From positions 1,431,201 through 1,495,200 of the forward strand of contig VYZI01000021.1 of assembly GCA_013397695.1 (NCBI GenBank): a DNA stretch of 64,000 nucleotides. The letters are read 5' to 3'. A model generated the notes under the pieces. That model did no database searches. It saw nothing but the letters and a program-made list of their open reading frames with translations, and was not told the DNA's origin. Source of the DNA: Centropus unirufus (Eukaryota; Chordata; Aves; Cuculiformes; Centropidae). A program made the position numbers and the translations under genes. Shown in pieces: positions 1 through 14,900 of the stretch (positions are counted from its first letter, which is position 1; each line of letters begins with the position of its first letter).

Positions 1-3000
1 GTGAGAGCTTAGGGAGGGGAATATTGCAGGTGAGCTCTCAGAGAGACCCTGTGCCATTCAGAGGCTGTTACAGGTGCTCAAAGGCTGGATGTAGCAGCTT
101 ACACCTGAGATTTGCATGTTCACACAGCAGCCTTGCTCCAGGCTCGTCTCCCCACACCTCCCAGCATCGCGGGAGAAGCAGTGATAGATGGAGGTGCAGT
201 CAGACTGGGGATGGAGAAGGGATTTGTGATGGGTTATAGGTAGGAGGAGAGCTGGGATTACAGGTGGGGCCAAAAGTGAGATGAAAAGGGTTAACATTTC
301 TGAGAGGTTGCTTATAAACCATGGAAGACCTCAGTGGAGAACTGGACACCTAAACAGTAGAAAAGGGAACTAAAGCAACTGAAGAGTGCAAAAGGGAAGA
401 CAAGGTGGAGGAAGAAGGTCCTTTACTGATGAGGGGTACAGCTAAATCTCAACTACAACTACAGACAAGAAAAGTTGCTTTCAGGTAGAATTAGGAAAAA
501 AACAAAAACATTTTCCTGCTCTCCAACAGCTGTCCACTGTTGCACTCCCATCTTCTAAGAGGATGTGAAAAACATTTTCCAGCTTACTAGCTATGAGAAG
601 TTACAACCTTCCTTTATGGCTTGGTGTCTTCCTGACAGAGCACCAAAGGGGCAATCCTTCATGGCCCTCATCAGAGGTTACTAGAGATTTCCCATCACCC
701 CCATTAGGTTTTGGATAACTGGAGACACCCATGAAGGTCCCCAAATCACTATTGTGTATTTGTGCTTCCACGGGTTTGTACAAAATTGTTCCTGTTCCGT
801 GTCCAGCTCCCGTGAGGATGTAACAATTTTGGTCTCTCAGTGGGACGTGTGCGTCAAAGGAACATCACAGCAAGGTGGCTGGGCTTGTCCTGGGACATTT
901 AGTCACTGGAAGTAGTCAGAGAAGACACATTTAAGCTGGAAAAGATGGTTCTCTTCACGGTTTGTGTGTCCAAAATACATGTTCAAATTTTCTGTCCTGT
1001 AGTCAAGGGAAAACTCTGGGACAATTTCTCTGATATGGTTAAGTGTAAATATACAAAAAAGAAATTATCCCTTTGATTTTAGTGTTGCTATAATCTGCAC
1101 AGATGCTGGTAGTCTTCTGCTATCAAAGTACCGGGCCCCTGAGCAGGCAGACAGGCCTCCAGCCTAGGGGAAAGGGCAAGCTGGGTAAATAGCTGCTGGT
1201 CCCACTGGGTTGCATAGAAATTCGAGCAGAGTGAGGAAAGGTCAAATTCCCATCCTTCCTCCAAGGGGAATTTAGTCCTTGCATTGGGCTGCGTTTGTTT
1301 TAATCTTCACTGAAAATGTGTTTCGGGTGGTTTTTGTTTATAAACTCAGTCAAATCTGCTATAATTCAGCTGAGTGTTTCTTGAGTTTGATGGTCACATC
1401 CTATAGTAAGCAGTCCTGTAGAAATGCCTGTGAGTAAACATACAAGTAATGCTGTGCTTACATGGAGCTTAAGTGAACCTCACACTTTGCTAAACCCAAA
1501 AAGAAATTTAGCACCTACATTTTTTTAGTGGTCAGGAAAAAGGAATCATATTTGTCCTCGTTCAGGCCAAAATTCTCTTCAGCAGAATTTGATGTTCACG
1601 CTTTTATTATTCTAATTGAAACGTGATTTAAAAATTACATAAATCAGTTCAGCTTATAGTAGCCATTGATCAATTCCTAAGTGGTTTTTAGTGGTGTTAC
1701 ATGACAATCATTAATTGCACTTGATTAGAAGAACATAATCACAACAGAGCTGATGGATGAATTCTCAGCTGAACAAATCTGGATTAATCTACAGCCCTGA
1801 GGTTCTGATCCATAACATATCTGAAATAAAATTAAAAATCTCAGCCAGAGTTATTAACACGGGATGAGTGCTCATAGTGAAAGTCATGTGATATAATTTT
1901 GGCATAATTTTGGGGTTTTTTTCAGAGGATCTAGTGTAGCTGTTCAGTTTCAATTATTTTTTCTAATTCTTATTAAAAATTATCTTTGCTCTGGAAAGTA
2001 TTCCATCTGGAAGATTTCCAAAAGAAAATATTTCTTTTGACAATTAAAATTCGGTTTCTGAAAGGGATTTTTATTCCTACCAGATTTAGACAAGCCATTT
2101 GATTAGAAAACATCCACAATTTCCATCTTCAAATAGGGTGCTTTAAAATACAGGACCCAATAGTAATTATTTAATTAACCATTGTTGTTTTTCTTTTCTC
2201 ATACCCACTATGGAATGATACCATGATTTTGGCAGGCTTATGACATCTGAGACCATGTGGCTCAGTAGAAGCTTGTGACGTGTAAGAAAGAAAATGCAGC
2301 CTATTACATCTGTGCTACACATGTTTTCCCTCAAGAGGGAAATAACACAGGGTCTGCTAACCCCAAAACTGCAAAAAAGCTCTCCAAGTAAACAGTTCAG
2401 CTCAGAACATCTGCTTCCCAGGATCTTCCTTGCCTCAGACTACCCGAATGAGATTTTCCCCTTTTGATGCTTTGTGAAGTCACTAACCCAGGGGCTGTGG
2501 GATGGGAGCTCAGGCAGAAGCTGAGCCTGTCTATGCACACCTACTACTCTCACCAGAAGATTTTAAAGTCCCATGGAGGCCGTGACACATGAATTATAGG
2601 AGGCAATCTTTGTCTTCTTCCAATTAGTAAGTCTAGTTGTTTTTCCTCCTCCTCTTCGTTGCTTTCATTCTTCCTACTTTAAAATATACAAAGGGACTCA
2701 CCGTGAAGGGATCTCTCCTGGATGGCAAAGACCATTGTGGAAGGACGGCTGTGGGAGCTATGGTGCAGGGCTTGGGGCCACCCACCCACCAACATCCCAA
2801 CTGGTGAGCCAGTGGGTGCTTCAGCTGCCATTGAGCACAGCAAACCAAGCAGCTCCTCTCCCTGCCTATACAGCAGTTTAAGTGGTGGCAGCTGGTGGAT
2901 TCCTACCCTGTGGGGGTACAGGAGGAGATAACGGAGCTGCTTTCCTGATTAACTCTGGCAATGGCTGCTGAGTTAATTAGTGGCTGAATCTAGGATTCTG

Positions 3001-6000
3001 GCAAAATGGTTTTGTTAATTTGTCCACAAATGCAGCTTGGAGCTGTGACGGTTTAGGATGAATTTCATCCCAGCCCATAGTGAAAATAATTTCCAAGACC
3101 TGTTTCAAAACAAATGTTTAAGCAGGAGGTGCCACCACTGTTTTCACTGTGAAATTCCATCATAAGATTCAGTCTACATGAGAATTCAGTGCAGGGTCCT
3201 CCTACATTAATTCATTGTGTATCCCTCTGGCCCTATTTGCTCATGTCTAGACCATCTTGCCCTTGCCAGGGCTGATCATTCAAGTTTCATCTTCCCACAG
3301 AGGAGGAACCTTCCTTGCTCCAAGTCAGGGAGACCAGGCTAAGCATGAGAGGGACCCAAGAGGTGCCAAGAAATAATTAATTTACTGTGGTTGCAGAAGC
3401 ACAGGCTTGCTCTGACCAGCCATGCATGGTTAAAGCACATAAAGGCAGAGATCTCTCAGGATCCAGCTCACGTGCAAAGGACAGGTGGGATACACGAAGC
3501 CTTTAGTAAGTTCACAGGGAGCAGCAATTCAGGTTTGTGTGCACTCAGAGCATCCCAGTGAGCGTGCTTGTTCCTGCAGCTGGAAAAGAGCCATTAACAA
3601 ATGTTCATTACAATAGTAACCATTTACCCATTGGCTGGTCTCCATGCTAAGTTCTGTGCATCGGCAACTCTGTTTCCTGCCAGTTCCAGGTAGACAGATG
3701 GGATTTTTTGGGGGTGTTGTAGAGACTTTAAATGGACATTTAGATCAGGATGTTGTGTCTGTGCTGCTCTGCTCTCATCGCACGCCCTTCTACAGGACAT
3801 TGGAGATAATCTGAGTGGGCGATGGGAAAAGGTGAAGAGGGAGAAAGACTGCAAAATGGAGTTCCTTGTTCAGTTACTGAGCATGGAGGTTGTTTTTTCT
3901 TTCTTTTTTCCCCAGCAATTGCCGAGTCAAGTGTGCGTATCAAAGCCTACTGAACAAGCCCTTTCTGCATCCTTATGCAAAACATTTCTTCCTTGAAGAC
4001 AGAACCAATTACCGTGCATGTATTTACCCAGCTCCAGAAGCCTGCCTAGCTCCTATCTATATTTCATGAGTCTCAACACTCCCCGAGGCTTGCTGCACTC
4101 TGCTGCCTGCAGTGAAGGGCTCCTCAACTGCAAAAGCAACAGTGACTCAAGAAAAATGCACAAACAGATGAAGCTCCCTGGATTTACCTTCTCTGGCAGG
4201 CTTGGCCTTATCCATTTAATGCTGGGTGGCATTTGGATGCTCTTGCAGGGCCTGCCAGCAGCCAGGCACCTGCAGCAGCTGCTGGTTGGTGCTCTATTCC
4301 CTGCCATGGGGTGACACAGAAAACAAGCTACTCATACCTATGCAAGTTGGTAGCCAATAAGGGTACTAACATCCTCTCGCCATGCTCTGATGTCTTTTCC
4401 ATCTTTAACTCGTAGAAGGTTAAAGCAAGGTCTCGTACATCTTCTGGCTCAGCTGTAAGTCACTGCCAAGCTCACACTTACAGGATGCTTCCCAGCAATT
4501 TGTCTTTGATTTTCAGCAGCCCCAGTGGTGAGGTTTCTGTCTTTCCTCTTGAGATCCTGCCCTTCAGCCCCAGAAATATTGCTGTCAGCAAGCCTTGGCT
4601 AAACTTGAGCCTCTGTTTGAACTTCAGGCTTCCACATCTGCTGCAAATGGCCCAGCACCTGGCTAAGCTGATCTCTCATTCGATGTAACTGGGCGTAAAT
4701 CTGTAGGAACACAACACTCCAGCTCACTCCCCATTATAATTCCTGTACAAACATAGCCAGCGCTGTTTGAAAAGCATACAGAGTGAGGTTTTTTTGACTC
4801 ATTGATTGCATAGAAATTTTGGTTTTATTCGCAGATGAATGTCTTTCTGGCCAGTTCACACTCTCCTTGTTCTCTCATTCACATTAGATCAGGAGCATTT
4901 TTAAACTCCATTTTCTCTTCCACTGCTTTCAACACGGCTGGGCCCACCTGGACAGTTCACTTACACTATCCAATGGCTTAATGTAACAAACAAGCTCCTC
5001 ATCTCTCTTTGGAGAACATATTCCTTCCATCTGGTAAAAAAACATTCATCCAAACATTTAATTCTTGAAAGAAAAATTATTTCTTCTGGACAAAGTAGAA
5101 ATATTTCAAGAGCAAATATTCCCTTTTGTCTATTTTCACTGAAAATGACTGAACTGACTGCAGAACACTGAATCCTTGGGGAAAACCTAACAAATTTTGA
5201 AGAAAAATATTTGATGATATGAAGAAAAAGTTTATCAGCATCTCTTTTTCCATAGAAACCTAGACTATTTTTGAGCCTTTCTCCCTGCTTTATCTGTCTG
5301 AATGAAACAGACAAGCAAGAAGAACAAAACACTTCAGACTACTTTTTCTTTTTTAATATTCAAGGTTTTCCTAGTAGTTTCTTGTAGATTCCTTTTTTTT
5401 TTTTTCTGGGCTCTCTTAGTCAGAATCATGTGGAAGAACAAATGTCTATTCCTATCAGCAGTGTTGTATTTTTAGAAGGGATGCAGAAAATAGAGATAAG
5501 TTTATATTTCTTTAAGTAATATGTGAGGTTTTCAATGGTTCTACCATTTTTTTTCTCATTTAGAATTTACTAGAGGACTGAAATACTGGGGGTCTTGACT
5601 GGTATTTGAACCCGAGTGTGCCAATAGGATTTCTTTATATTGCTTTTATTGTGGAAAGAACAAAAGACTCATTAGACTTAAATCTTCAGCCGCTGATAGT
5701 GCAGCTTGCTACTCCTCCAGTTGGGATCAAGCCAAAGGAATAATCATGTTTATCTATGCAATACATATCTCCAAAATCTGCAGTTCACATTGCTCTGGGA
5801 TCTAAACCCAGGTGATTTTATGACAGCTAATAACCACTGTAATTAGGAATCTAATTATATATCCTCTGATCTTACCCATCTCACAGTTTATCAGCTCAGG
5901 GGGCTGATTTGGATTCTCCATCTCTCTCTTCACAGTCTGATCCCACAAGTAAAGCACGTATACTTTTTAGCATCCTTTGAAGTGTTAGATACTGCTCATC

Positions 6001-9000
6001 AACATCCCAGAGCTCAGGCATGCACAGACCAGCAGCATGAGCTAATGTGGTTACTAAGTTCCTACAGAATATATTGACTGTGTTTAAAAAAAAATCCCGA
6101 GATATGACTGAGCTAGAGAGGAGCCAGGAAGGGCAGGAAAGCTTTGCCACCTCCCAGCAAAGAAAATCAGCAGTGCCTCAACCATCTGTAGCAGCTCAGC
6201 AAGAGATGTGTCGGGTTAGTGTTAAAATGACTCTGAGAAAGATCTAATCTGTGGCTGGGGGCAGGTGCTGAGGGTGCTGCACAGACGGATCAGCAGTTTT
6301 GCATTCACTTGGCAGCCAGGGTTACTCTACCAGAAGAAATCAGTGCTGTCCATGAGCCAAGGGAGCTCTCTGCATGATGTCATGCTGCAGGGGAACCCCG
6401 CGCTGCAGAGACCTGCGGACAGTGCTTCTCTCCTGCAAAGCACAAGAGGTGAGGGAAGCCAAAAGAGAAGTCAGCAAAACTGACTGCATTGTGGGCTGTG
6501 TGACCTTGGACCGGCTCGCAAGGAGAGGTGGGCACCCCACACGAGCTGGACAGCAGTGGATGTCAGTCTGCTGGAACTGCAGTGAGGCACCAGTGGGACT
6601 GCAGTGGGCAAATATCAGGGATTAATTTAGGTCCATGAAGACTGACTGTGTTTTGCAATCCGCTCTAGGGAGTAGAACAGTTGGTGCTGGCCACCCATGT
6701 CTGACCACAGCGAAGTTCCCTCAGACTTTGTAACAGTCAGACACATAACAGTAGAGTGGGGACCTTTGAAAAGAAATATTTTCTCAGTTTCAGACAAGGA
6801 GCTAATTTGTAAGAGAAAGGTGATGTTATTTCCCCTGGAGGCTGTTGTGCCTGGCTTCGGAGGTGTAGTGTGGGTTAGCCTGTTTTTTGCTTTCTAGCCC
6901 TGCAGAAAAATAATTTTATCTGGATCGTCTATGATGGTGAACAGATTTGCACAGCAGTGCATGACAATGGAAAGCAGTAAACTGTTAATATGCATATGTC
7001 GTGTTGGAGCAGCTGTGACATGTGGCCCATGAGTACCTCCAGTACAGGCTATGGGGCAATCCCAGAGGGAAGTCCACACCACCATTGCAAAGTGTGGAGA
7101 TCTAGGCAAGACCCAGCCCCAGTCATGGTTTATCCATAACTGTGGAAGCCTACACTATTCAAGTAATGTCTGAACCTTTGCTTCTCCACAGGGAAGTGAG
7201 AAATGTGATTTATTTGAAAGTAAAAGATCCTTCCACAGACTAGTTTTAAAACCCATCTCATCCCAGTCACAGCAGCAAACCCTTTTACTGTTGAATAGAG
7301 GCAGACGATGCTTGGCTGTCTTCCAGCACTGAGCTTAAAACACAACAGATACGCCAATGCCTTTTGCTCACAGCTCTGTGCCTATCACTGGATCCATTTG
7401 TGGCTCTTGTGCACACAGGAACTGCAGTGACTTGGAGCTGTCCTTGTTCCATATTCATTACCTGGATTCCTCATACCTCTGCCTTGCAGGAGAAAGATAA
7501 CAAGTGGATTTAGTGTTCTCCAACATTACAGCCCTGAAACCCAACCTTTTCTATAGCACAAGCATACCACTTTCCCCAAGCAACAGCCTTTTGGCTCCCC
7601 TTGTCCAGCTGAGATGCAACATTTCTTCTGTTCCCAAGAATCTCACAGGATATTTGGGAGGCAGGAAGCCCTCAGCCATTCCCAGAATGGCAAATGAGGC
7701 TGACACAGCTGTCACACAGAGCCTTACAAAAATTCTGTTGCAAAGAACTTTCTATAGAAAGTGTCAAAAATGTATATGTCAATCATGAGTCCATATTCCT
7801 CTTCTAGCGTTGTTTCCCTCCAGAGATCTCAAGCAAGCAAGAGTGGAACTGGTCAGCTCATGCCCCTTCTGCTTATCTTGCAGTGATGGAAACGGTTACT
7901 GCAGACTCTGCCCTGTTGGCTTCAGGGTTCTGGCTGCTTATTCCAGGGTAGCCAGAAAGATTTTGCAACCACTGGCAGATTTTGCATTCATCACCACAGA
8001 GACATCAGGAAGCAATCTCTTCCCGTAGGCAGTCTGAGTTACGTGAAAGGCTTGATATCCCCCCACTTTCTGTGAGGCATTCCTTGTTTCCCCATCAAGT
8101 CAGTCTGATGCTACACCGTGATAAATAACTTTGTTTCTTTCTTGCCACCTTCTTCACCTGGTATATTCTATAGTCTTTGCCCTGAAAAGGCACTACCATG
8201 ATCTGCCTTGAAGTATTTGTTAGCCACTTGAAATTTGCCAGCTGATTCCTCTAGGCTCATCGTCTGGATGGCACCGGCCCTCACACTCCTTGTCTTCCTT
8301 CTCCTGCATATGATCCAGAACTTTTTCTCCTAGCAATAGCTTTGAATTTATTTTATCTTAGGTTTACTCAGGGTGAGACGGATCCTACTTCTCTCTTTCC
8401 CTTCAGAAGCAGAAGTCATTTGCTGTGGTAGAACTATATTCTGGTGTCATATCTGCAAGAGTAATCCCAATGTAACTGGTCAAGGGAAAGCCATTTCACA
8501 GCCTGCCCGTTACTGCTATCCAAGATCAACTACCCTGGGATCCCTCTTCCCTGCAATCCTCTCTGTGGGCACCAGCAAATGCACCCCAGAAACTCCTCAG
8601 TGGACAGTTACAGAATAGCCTACAACATGAAAGCAAGTGACTTCACCCAGTCCTGAGAAGGAATCTTGAATTGCCAACTGACTTGTGGTTGAAGGGAGGA
8701 ACAAAAATAGAGCTCCGCACAGCAGTGAAGGATGTGATCTCTGAAGCTAGGTGAGAATAGATAGTATCAACAGTAGGAGTAGGCGTGATCAACACATTTC
8801 AGGATGCACTGAGCTGCACAGTCTGCCAAATTCAGGAGTTCCTCTATGAGGAAAGCAGGAGCTAGAGGAAAGCCCACACTTTCTAATCGCACTCATCTGC
8901 TTATCAGAAGCCAGGAATGGTAATAGGTATACCTGAAGCCCAAATCCTGGCAAGCAGTCCTTAGAAAGGGTAGCTTTCCAAGCTCTTTAAAGCCCAGTGT

Positions 9001-9345
9001 GTCTGGCTTTGCAGCACAAAGAGCATGGCCAGCTCTCCTAAATATCAAAATTACAGTCATAAGGCTCAGCATCCAAAGCAGACGTGAGTAGCCTCATGAG
9101 ATTTGATATCAGCACATCACGATATGGACTGGAAGGTGGGCAATAAAATGCTGACAGATGAAATGCTCAGACGGGAACAAGTGCAACTGCTCACCACAAT
9201 ACCTCTGCTGACAAGAAGAGCTGTGCTCCAGCTGAAGTTTAGAGGCATGAAGAGGAAAAAGTGTCCCCGTGCCAAACAATATTTTTACAAGCAGGCTAAG
9301 GAGATTTGGAGGGAGCAGGTAGCCTTGAGTCCTGTCTGTTGGTGA
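1..9345. other. Non-coding sequence upstream of SV2B, no gene seen
   Basis: Low-GC sequence with only short chance frames. I see no CpG-rich promoter-like block, RNA gene or recognisable repeat. It is either 5' flank or part of a long first intron of SV2B. Confidence 0.6.
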
Positions 9346-9662
9346 CATAGAATCATAGAACCACTAGGTTGGAAAAGACCTCCGAGATCACCAAGTCCAA
9401 TCATACCTGTCCGCCACTAAACCATATTCCTGAAGTACTTCGTCTACCCATTTTTTAAATAGCTCCAGGGATGATGACTCCACCACCTTCCTGGGCAGCT
9501 GTTCCAGCACCTGATGACCCTTTTGGTGAAAAATTCTTTCCTAATGTCCAGCCTAAATCTACCTTGGTGCAGCTTGAGGCTATTCCCCCTTGTTCTATCA
9601 TCTGTCATTTGGGAGAAAAGACCAGCACCCACCTCTCTACAATCTCCTTTCAGGTAGTTGTT
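9346..9662 (-). mobile_element. CR1 LINE, 3' end fragment
   Basis: The + strand begins CATAGAATCATAGAA, the reverse complement of the CR1 tail. It continues with typical CR1 words such as GGTTGGAAAAGACCTC, CCACCTTCCTGGGCAGC and ATTCTTTCCTAATGTCCAGC. Only about the last 300 nt of the element are present, the usual 5'-truncated form. The upper boundary is approximate. Confidence 0.93.
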
Positions 9663-11896
9663 GGCAGTGGCAAGGAGCAATTTCAGGAAGGAGAAGACTT
9701 GGGGTGATGAGAACCAGTAGCCAGGTCACAAGAACCCTGTCTTCTCCAAATGCCAGAGCAGCTCTTTTGCATGGGGACACAAGATACGCAGGATCTCTCT
9801 CTCTATTTTCTTCTCATTTGCAGGGTACCTGACAATTATTAATGCCTTTAGCATGTCTTCTTTGGGTAGAAATGGAAGGACAGCTATGAAACAGCCTGGA
9901 AGCATTATTGATTTTGCTTAGAAACAGCACATTGGAGGTCCTTTACAGGAGACTCTCTCCTTGCGAGGATAATTTCATAAATCACAGTGAATGTGACAAG
10001 GACAAGCTGAAGTCCAGAAAGTTGAAGTTTCAAGCTCTCCATTGGTGGTCATAAGATTTCTTTTTAAGTTATGCCCGTGTTTGCCCTACAAAATCTCTGT
10101 CAGATAGAGAAATCAAGTTATTACTGCTATTTTGCAGACAACTAAGCCTAAGAGTAGCTACACGACTTCTCTATGGTTAATCAAGCCACTTGTGGCATTA
10201 CAGAGAACTGTACAGAGTTCTTGATGTTGCCCAAAGCATCAAGCCATCTTTCCTCTAACCAGCCCCGAGTCCTGAAAAATGCCTGCACAGGCATGTATTT
10301 TTCAAACTGTTTTCTTACCCTTTTCATATTTTACAGAAGAATTGCAGGTAAAACATAAGCAGAAATAGCCTGAATTCAACTCTCCTAGCCTAAATTACAC
10401 TGACGGCAATGTGATTTTAACTCCCATCTGTACTGTCGCGTCCCTACCCACAAGCATGAGTCACACTAAGCAATAAATAAAAGCTAAATCCTTCTTCTGC
10501 CACGACAGGTGATTTTGAGGATTTTCTCTCTGCATACGCATGAGCTACGGTGTTATAGCCGGATGATGTATTGTAGCTATTAATTTGGGGAGATGAAGGT
10601 TTTTCATCATTACTGTCCAACTTGAACATAAGAATTTATTAGGCTGTTTGGGAGGCAAATACACAGCCTTCTCACTGCTATGAAGAGGTATGCATAATTT
10701 CTTTCCTTTTTTCCTCCCTTTTACTGGCTCAAGGCAATCTTAGGTTCCAAGACTGGGTACTTCAGTATGCCTTCTCCTCTCCCTTCCTTTCTGACCTTCA
10801 TGCTCCCCACTCCTGCCTTGTCCTACCCCCCTTGCTATGTCTCGTGCTCTGCTGTTGCTTTCTCTTGTTCTTTGGCTCCTGCAGTACCTGCTCCTTGTTT
10901 CAGTGATCTCCCCCTGTCCTTTCCTATTCAGCATGAAACATCATTTCAGAGGACTGTTAGGTAACAGATGACCCATGGCACATCCAAGAACCACATGACT
11001 TCAGACTGTCATGGTACTGCCCCAGCTTAAGGCTCTGTGTAAATGAGCTGCTCTTGGAAAGAGCTATCCTTAAGACTCCTGCAGGAACAAGAAAGGAATA
11101 TGGGATGCTTGGGAAAAAACAATGCCAAAGAACCTATCTTTCCACATTATTAGGGGGGCCGCTATATTTGCTCGAATTAGCTGTACTCCTCTTCTGCTGT
11201 ATAGTGCAAAAAAAATCTGCTGGGGGATACTTTGAGTTGAAAGTCTCCATATGGGTAAAAAATAAGAGTATAAATGTAGTGCTGCTAAATGTGAGGTCTT
11301 ATGTTACTGTTAAGTCAGTGCCAAAGTATTCCAGGCCCTATGGCAATTTTGGTTTGTGCATTTAGTCAGTGAAAAAAAATGAAAAAAAAACCCAAAAACT
11401 ATTTTTGTGATTCTCTGCAAGATGCTTCTTTCAAAAGCAGGGTCTTCAAAGCTCCAGGAATCTGAGATATTCAAGGTGTAGTCTCTCACCTAAGAGATGC
11501 TTTCCGAATTGCCTTTCTACAAAAGAAAACATCCCTATGTGGATACGTTTGGGTTTTTTTGTTCTGCAGTGATACACGATATGTAATACACATAGTGAAT
11601 TTGAAAAGCAGGTAATGGAATCTGTCGAATGGTCATGAATGCAACTAAGTTCAGGTCTTAGTACTTTTTTATATCCCAAAAATGCTCAAACTGCCCCAGA
11701 TGCCATGAAAATGGATAGAGGAAAAGTAATTGCCCCAGCATTTTCCCTGCTACACAACCTTGAAAGGAGTGAATATCTTAAACGTGCTACTGCTTGCACT
11801 TGTATTTCTCCACAGGCAGGGTTCATAATGAACATTGCATTTGTAATTTTCTAAGCTCCTGTGGCCACAAAACTGTTGTAGGGGAGGGCTTTTGCC

Positions 11897-11918
11897 AAAA
11901 AAAAAAAAAAAAAAAAAA
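11897..11918. repeat. Poly(A) run of 22
   Basis: An uninterrupted A run followed by GAAAGAAG. It could be the tail of an unrecognised retroposed fragment on the + strand, or a simple repeat. Confidence 0.9.
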
Positions 11919-14900
11919 GAAAGAAGCTGAGTTCAGTTTGACAATCACCCCTCTTATTCGACCTCAATCTTAGCATTATAGTAGCTGTGCTCTTAAGACT
12001 TGATCATTGAGCAGCCCCAAAGGGCAAAGTAAGCAACAAACCTATATAAGAGCATGATTGAAGCATTAGGTTGACTGCAACTGCGACAGGATGGGGCATG
12101 GAGGATTTCTTGGAATGAGCAACTATCTCTAGAAACTGATACCTGAGCATACCAGGCAGGGAGAGAGTTGCTCCCAATAACAGGAAAAGAGCCCTGAGGG
12201 AATCTCTCTCAGCCTAAGGAAATATCTCTGCTAGAGCCCTTCCTTGATGTGTTCCAATGCCACGATGGGAGACAGGAGACAACAACCCTGCGAGATGCAT
12301 AAAATGTTTGTCCCCATCCCCAGTTTGTGGGGAGGTTTGTTGGTCCCCTAGAAATGGAAAGGTGCTCCTGGACAATAACCAATGATGCTTTTTTGTATCT
12401 AAAATCCTGCAGTCATTTCCCATTTGATTTATGAGACTAAGAGATTGCACCTTGGCCACAGCAGTGTGGTAACTCTGGGCAAAGAGGAATTTTGTGGCAC
12501 AACACACTGAAGACACCTTGACTGCATGGAGACAAAGGAAATGGAGAGCTTCAGGTTTCAGTAAGGCAGAAAGGAGGGAAGGACGAGACCAGAGACTGCT
12601 GCAGTGGGAGCAGACACAGCAGGCATTGGCACTGCTCTACTAGCTACAGGAAGGAGAAAGAATGTGGTATTTAATAAAGGTACTTGCTCAAATAAAATCC
12701 CTTCTCAAAGAATGCAGTGGTTAGAAATCACTCAGGGTTGTGTCTGCTTTCATGACTCTGTCACTGGAGCAAATCTATTCATCACAGCCGTGTATTAATG
12801 AATTAATTAAGCAGCTCGTTATTTAATAACACAGATTGCAAGTGTGATGAAATAGAAGTCCCCTTTGTAGCTAGAGACACATTTTTGCCAATAAGCTAAG
12901 CAGTTCATAGTTAATCAGGCATGTTTTAAGTCTGACACAGGCACAATTTGCTGAATTGCAGGCAATTTAATTCCAAGGTTATTGCATACACTCATCTCTG
13001 GGGCTTGTCAGGGCCTCCAAGCCCAGTAAGGTTAGACCTAATAAGCTGTCCAAGGGCAAATACACGTAGAAATGCTCAAACTCATTAAAGGGCACCAGGG
13101 TACGGTTGTCTCTGAATAACCTATTGCTTTATGCTGCCAGGTGCAATGCTGATAGAGAGGTTGGTTTATTAAAAAGCAGTAAAGCCTTAGAGACTCCAGC
13201 TCTCTATGATATTTAGAAAGACAAAGGCATAACAGAAATGTGGACTGGATGTTTGGCCGTGAAGTGACTTCCCCAGGTAATCCTGGGAAAGCTTCTTGAT
13301 TTAGATCTACATTGCAACATGTTAGAGTATTCCTTGTTATCCAGGTCAGGGTTTGTGCCCGAGCTCCACATTAGGAAGCGTTTTGTGGTGCAGTGATGCT
13401 CACCTTTGTCTTGGTCATCATGTCAAAAATAGCTAGGTGTGAAGGTTGGAAGAAGACCTTAATTTGCTGGTCTACAGGGGCCCCAGGAGTATGGGACACA
13501 GCACATATTATATATGTTTCAACACTCAGATGGAGCTTTAGTGTTTCTGTGTTTCAGGTCATGATGTACAAAACAAACCTAAGAACCTTTCCCAGCCTTG
13601 CATGAGAACTGTGAGCACTGTAGGCTGCTCAGTACTACGATAATGGGAGAGGAGCAGGAGATGAAACATTATCTAGGAAAAGTTTAAAGACCATGACTAT
13701 TTTCTTAGCTAAAATACTGTTAATCTCAGTGAAATGGACAAATTCCAGTTCAAGCATATGCAATTTTAAGTTTTTTTTGGGTAAATTATCATCTCCACAT
13801 TATTCTGGCACTTGAAACTAGACACTCCTCTCACACTAATCCTCCTGCTGTGATTCTCCCCCATCCTCTCCAATCTTGTTCTTTTCCCCTTCACCACCTT
13901 CTTTCTGACTAAGCTCTCAGCTGTGACTTCTCCTTGCTTCTGCTCCTTGAAACAAGTCTGTTCATTATTTATTAGCTACCATACTCTTATACCATCTGCC
14001 TCCACTCATTATCCATATTCAGCTTGTCAAACTGACCTTTTATGGCATTTCTCTGGAATCCTAATGTGTACTCTGTCCCTCCTTATATAGCTTTGTGCTG
14101 CTAAGCCATTGCTTTCCAGCTCCAACTGTTAAAACTCTCCTTTCTGTATCTCACGAGCACCTAACCCGCTAGTCTCAGTCCCTAACTTAGTAAAAACTGT
14201 TTATTCTGCTTAACTGATGCTTGTTCCTTGTTTCATCTGCTACGCATACTCTGTGCCAGCTTGCTGAAGCACGTACTGTCTTGGGCACAATCTTTAAAGC
14301 ATCTGCACCAACAGAATATCAGTCCTTAAGATATGATTGCGCTTTAACAATATGAGGGACTCTGTCCCTTAGTTCATGCCATAACCTGGTAGACTACAAG
14401 TTAAATTCAGCCCACAGTCACTTTCTACATAAGGAAAGTCACCACCTTATCAGGCAATGGTATTTTGGTGCCCGATGTGCTGGAAACCAGAAATCTCCTC
14501 CAACTTGCTTGGGATGGGTTAATGATAAAATGTGGTGGCATTAGAGCAGTACAGCCAGGTGTAAACTTAACATAGATGAGGATAGTTCAATTGAACATAA
14601 CTGAACTCTTTGTTTTCATAGAATATTCAGGTCTGCCCCCAGATTCATGAGCTATTGTAAATGCCTGATCTTCAAACATTACAGTTTGTCGTCACAGAAA
14701 AAAAAAAGGTAGCTTATTGCACTCTAGGACCAAATTAGTAGGTATTTTGTTGCGGTGGAACAAAACATACAAAGTATGCACCTACAGAGAAGGGTATTAA
14801 AACCACCACAGATCAATAGAGATTATCCAGGAACTGTAAGAATACTTCAACTCAAAGACTGTAGCAGAGAAGTTTGAACTAATATGCTTTTTCTGTTAAA

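Noticed and set aside
4961..5332. Minus-strand open frame of 123 codons
   Set aside because: Phe, Ser and Lys rich translation of AT-rich DNA with no domain; chance frame.
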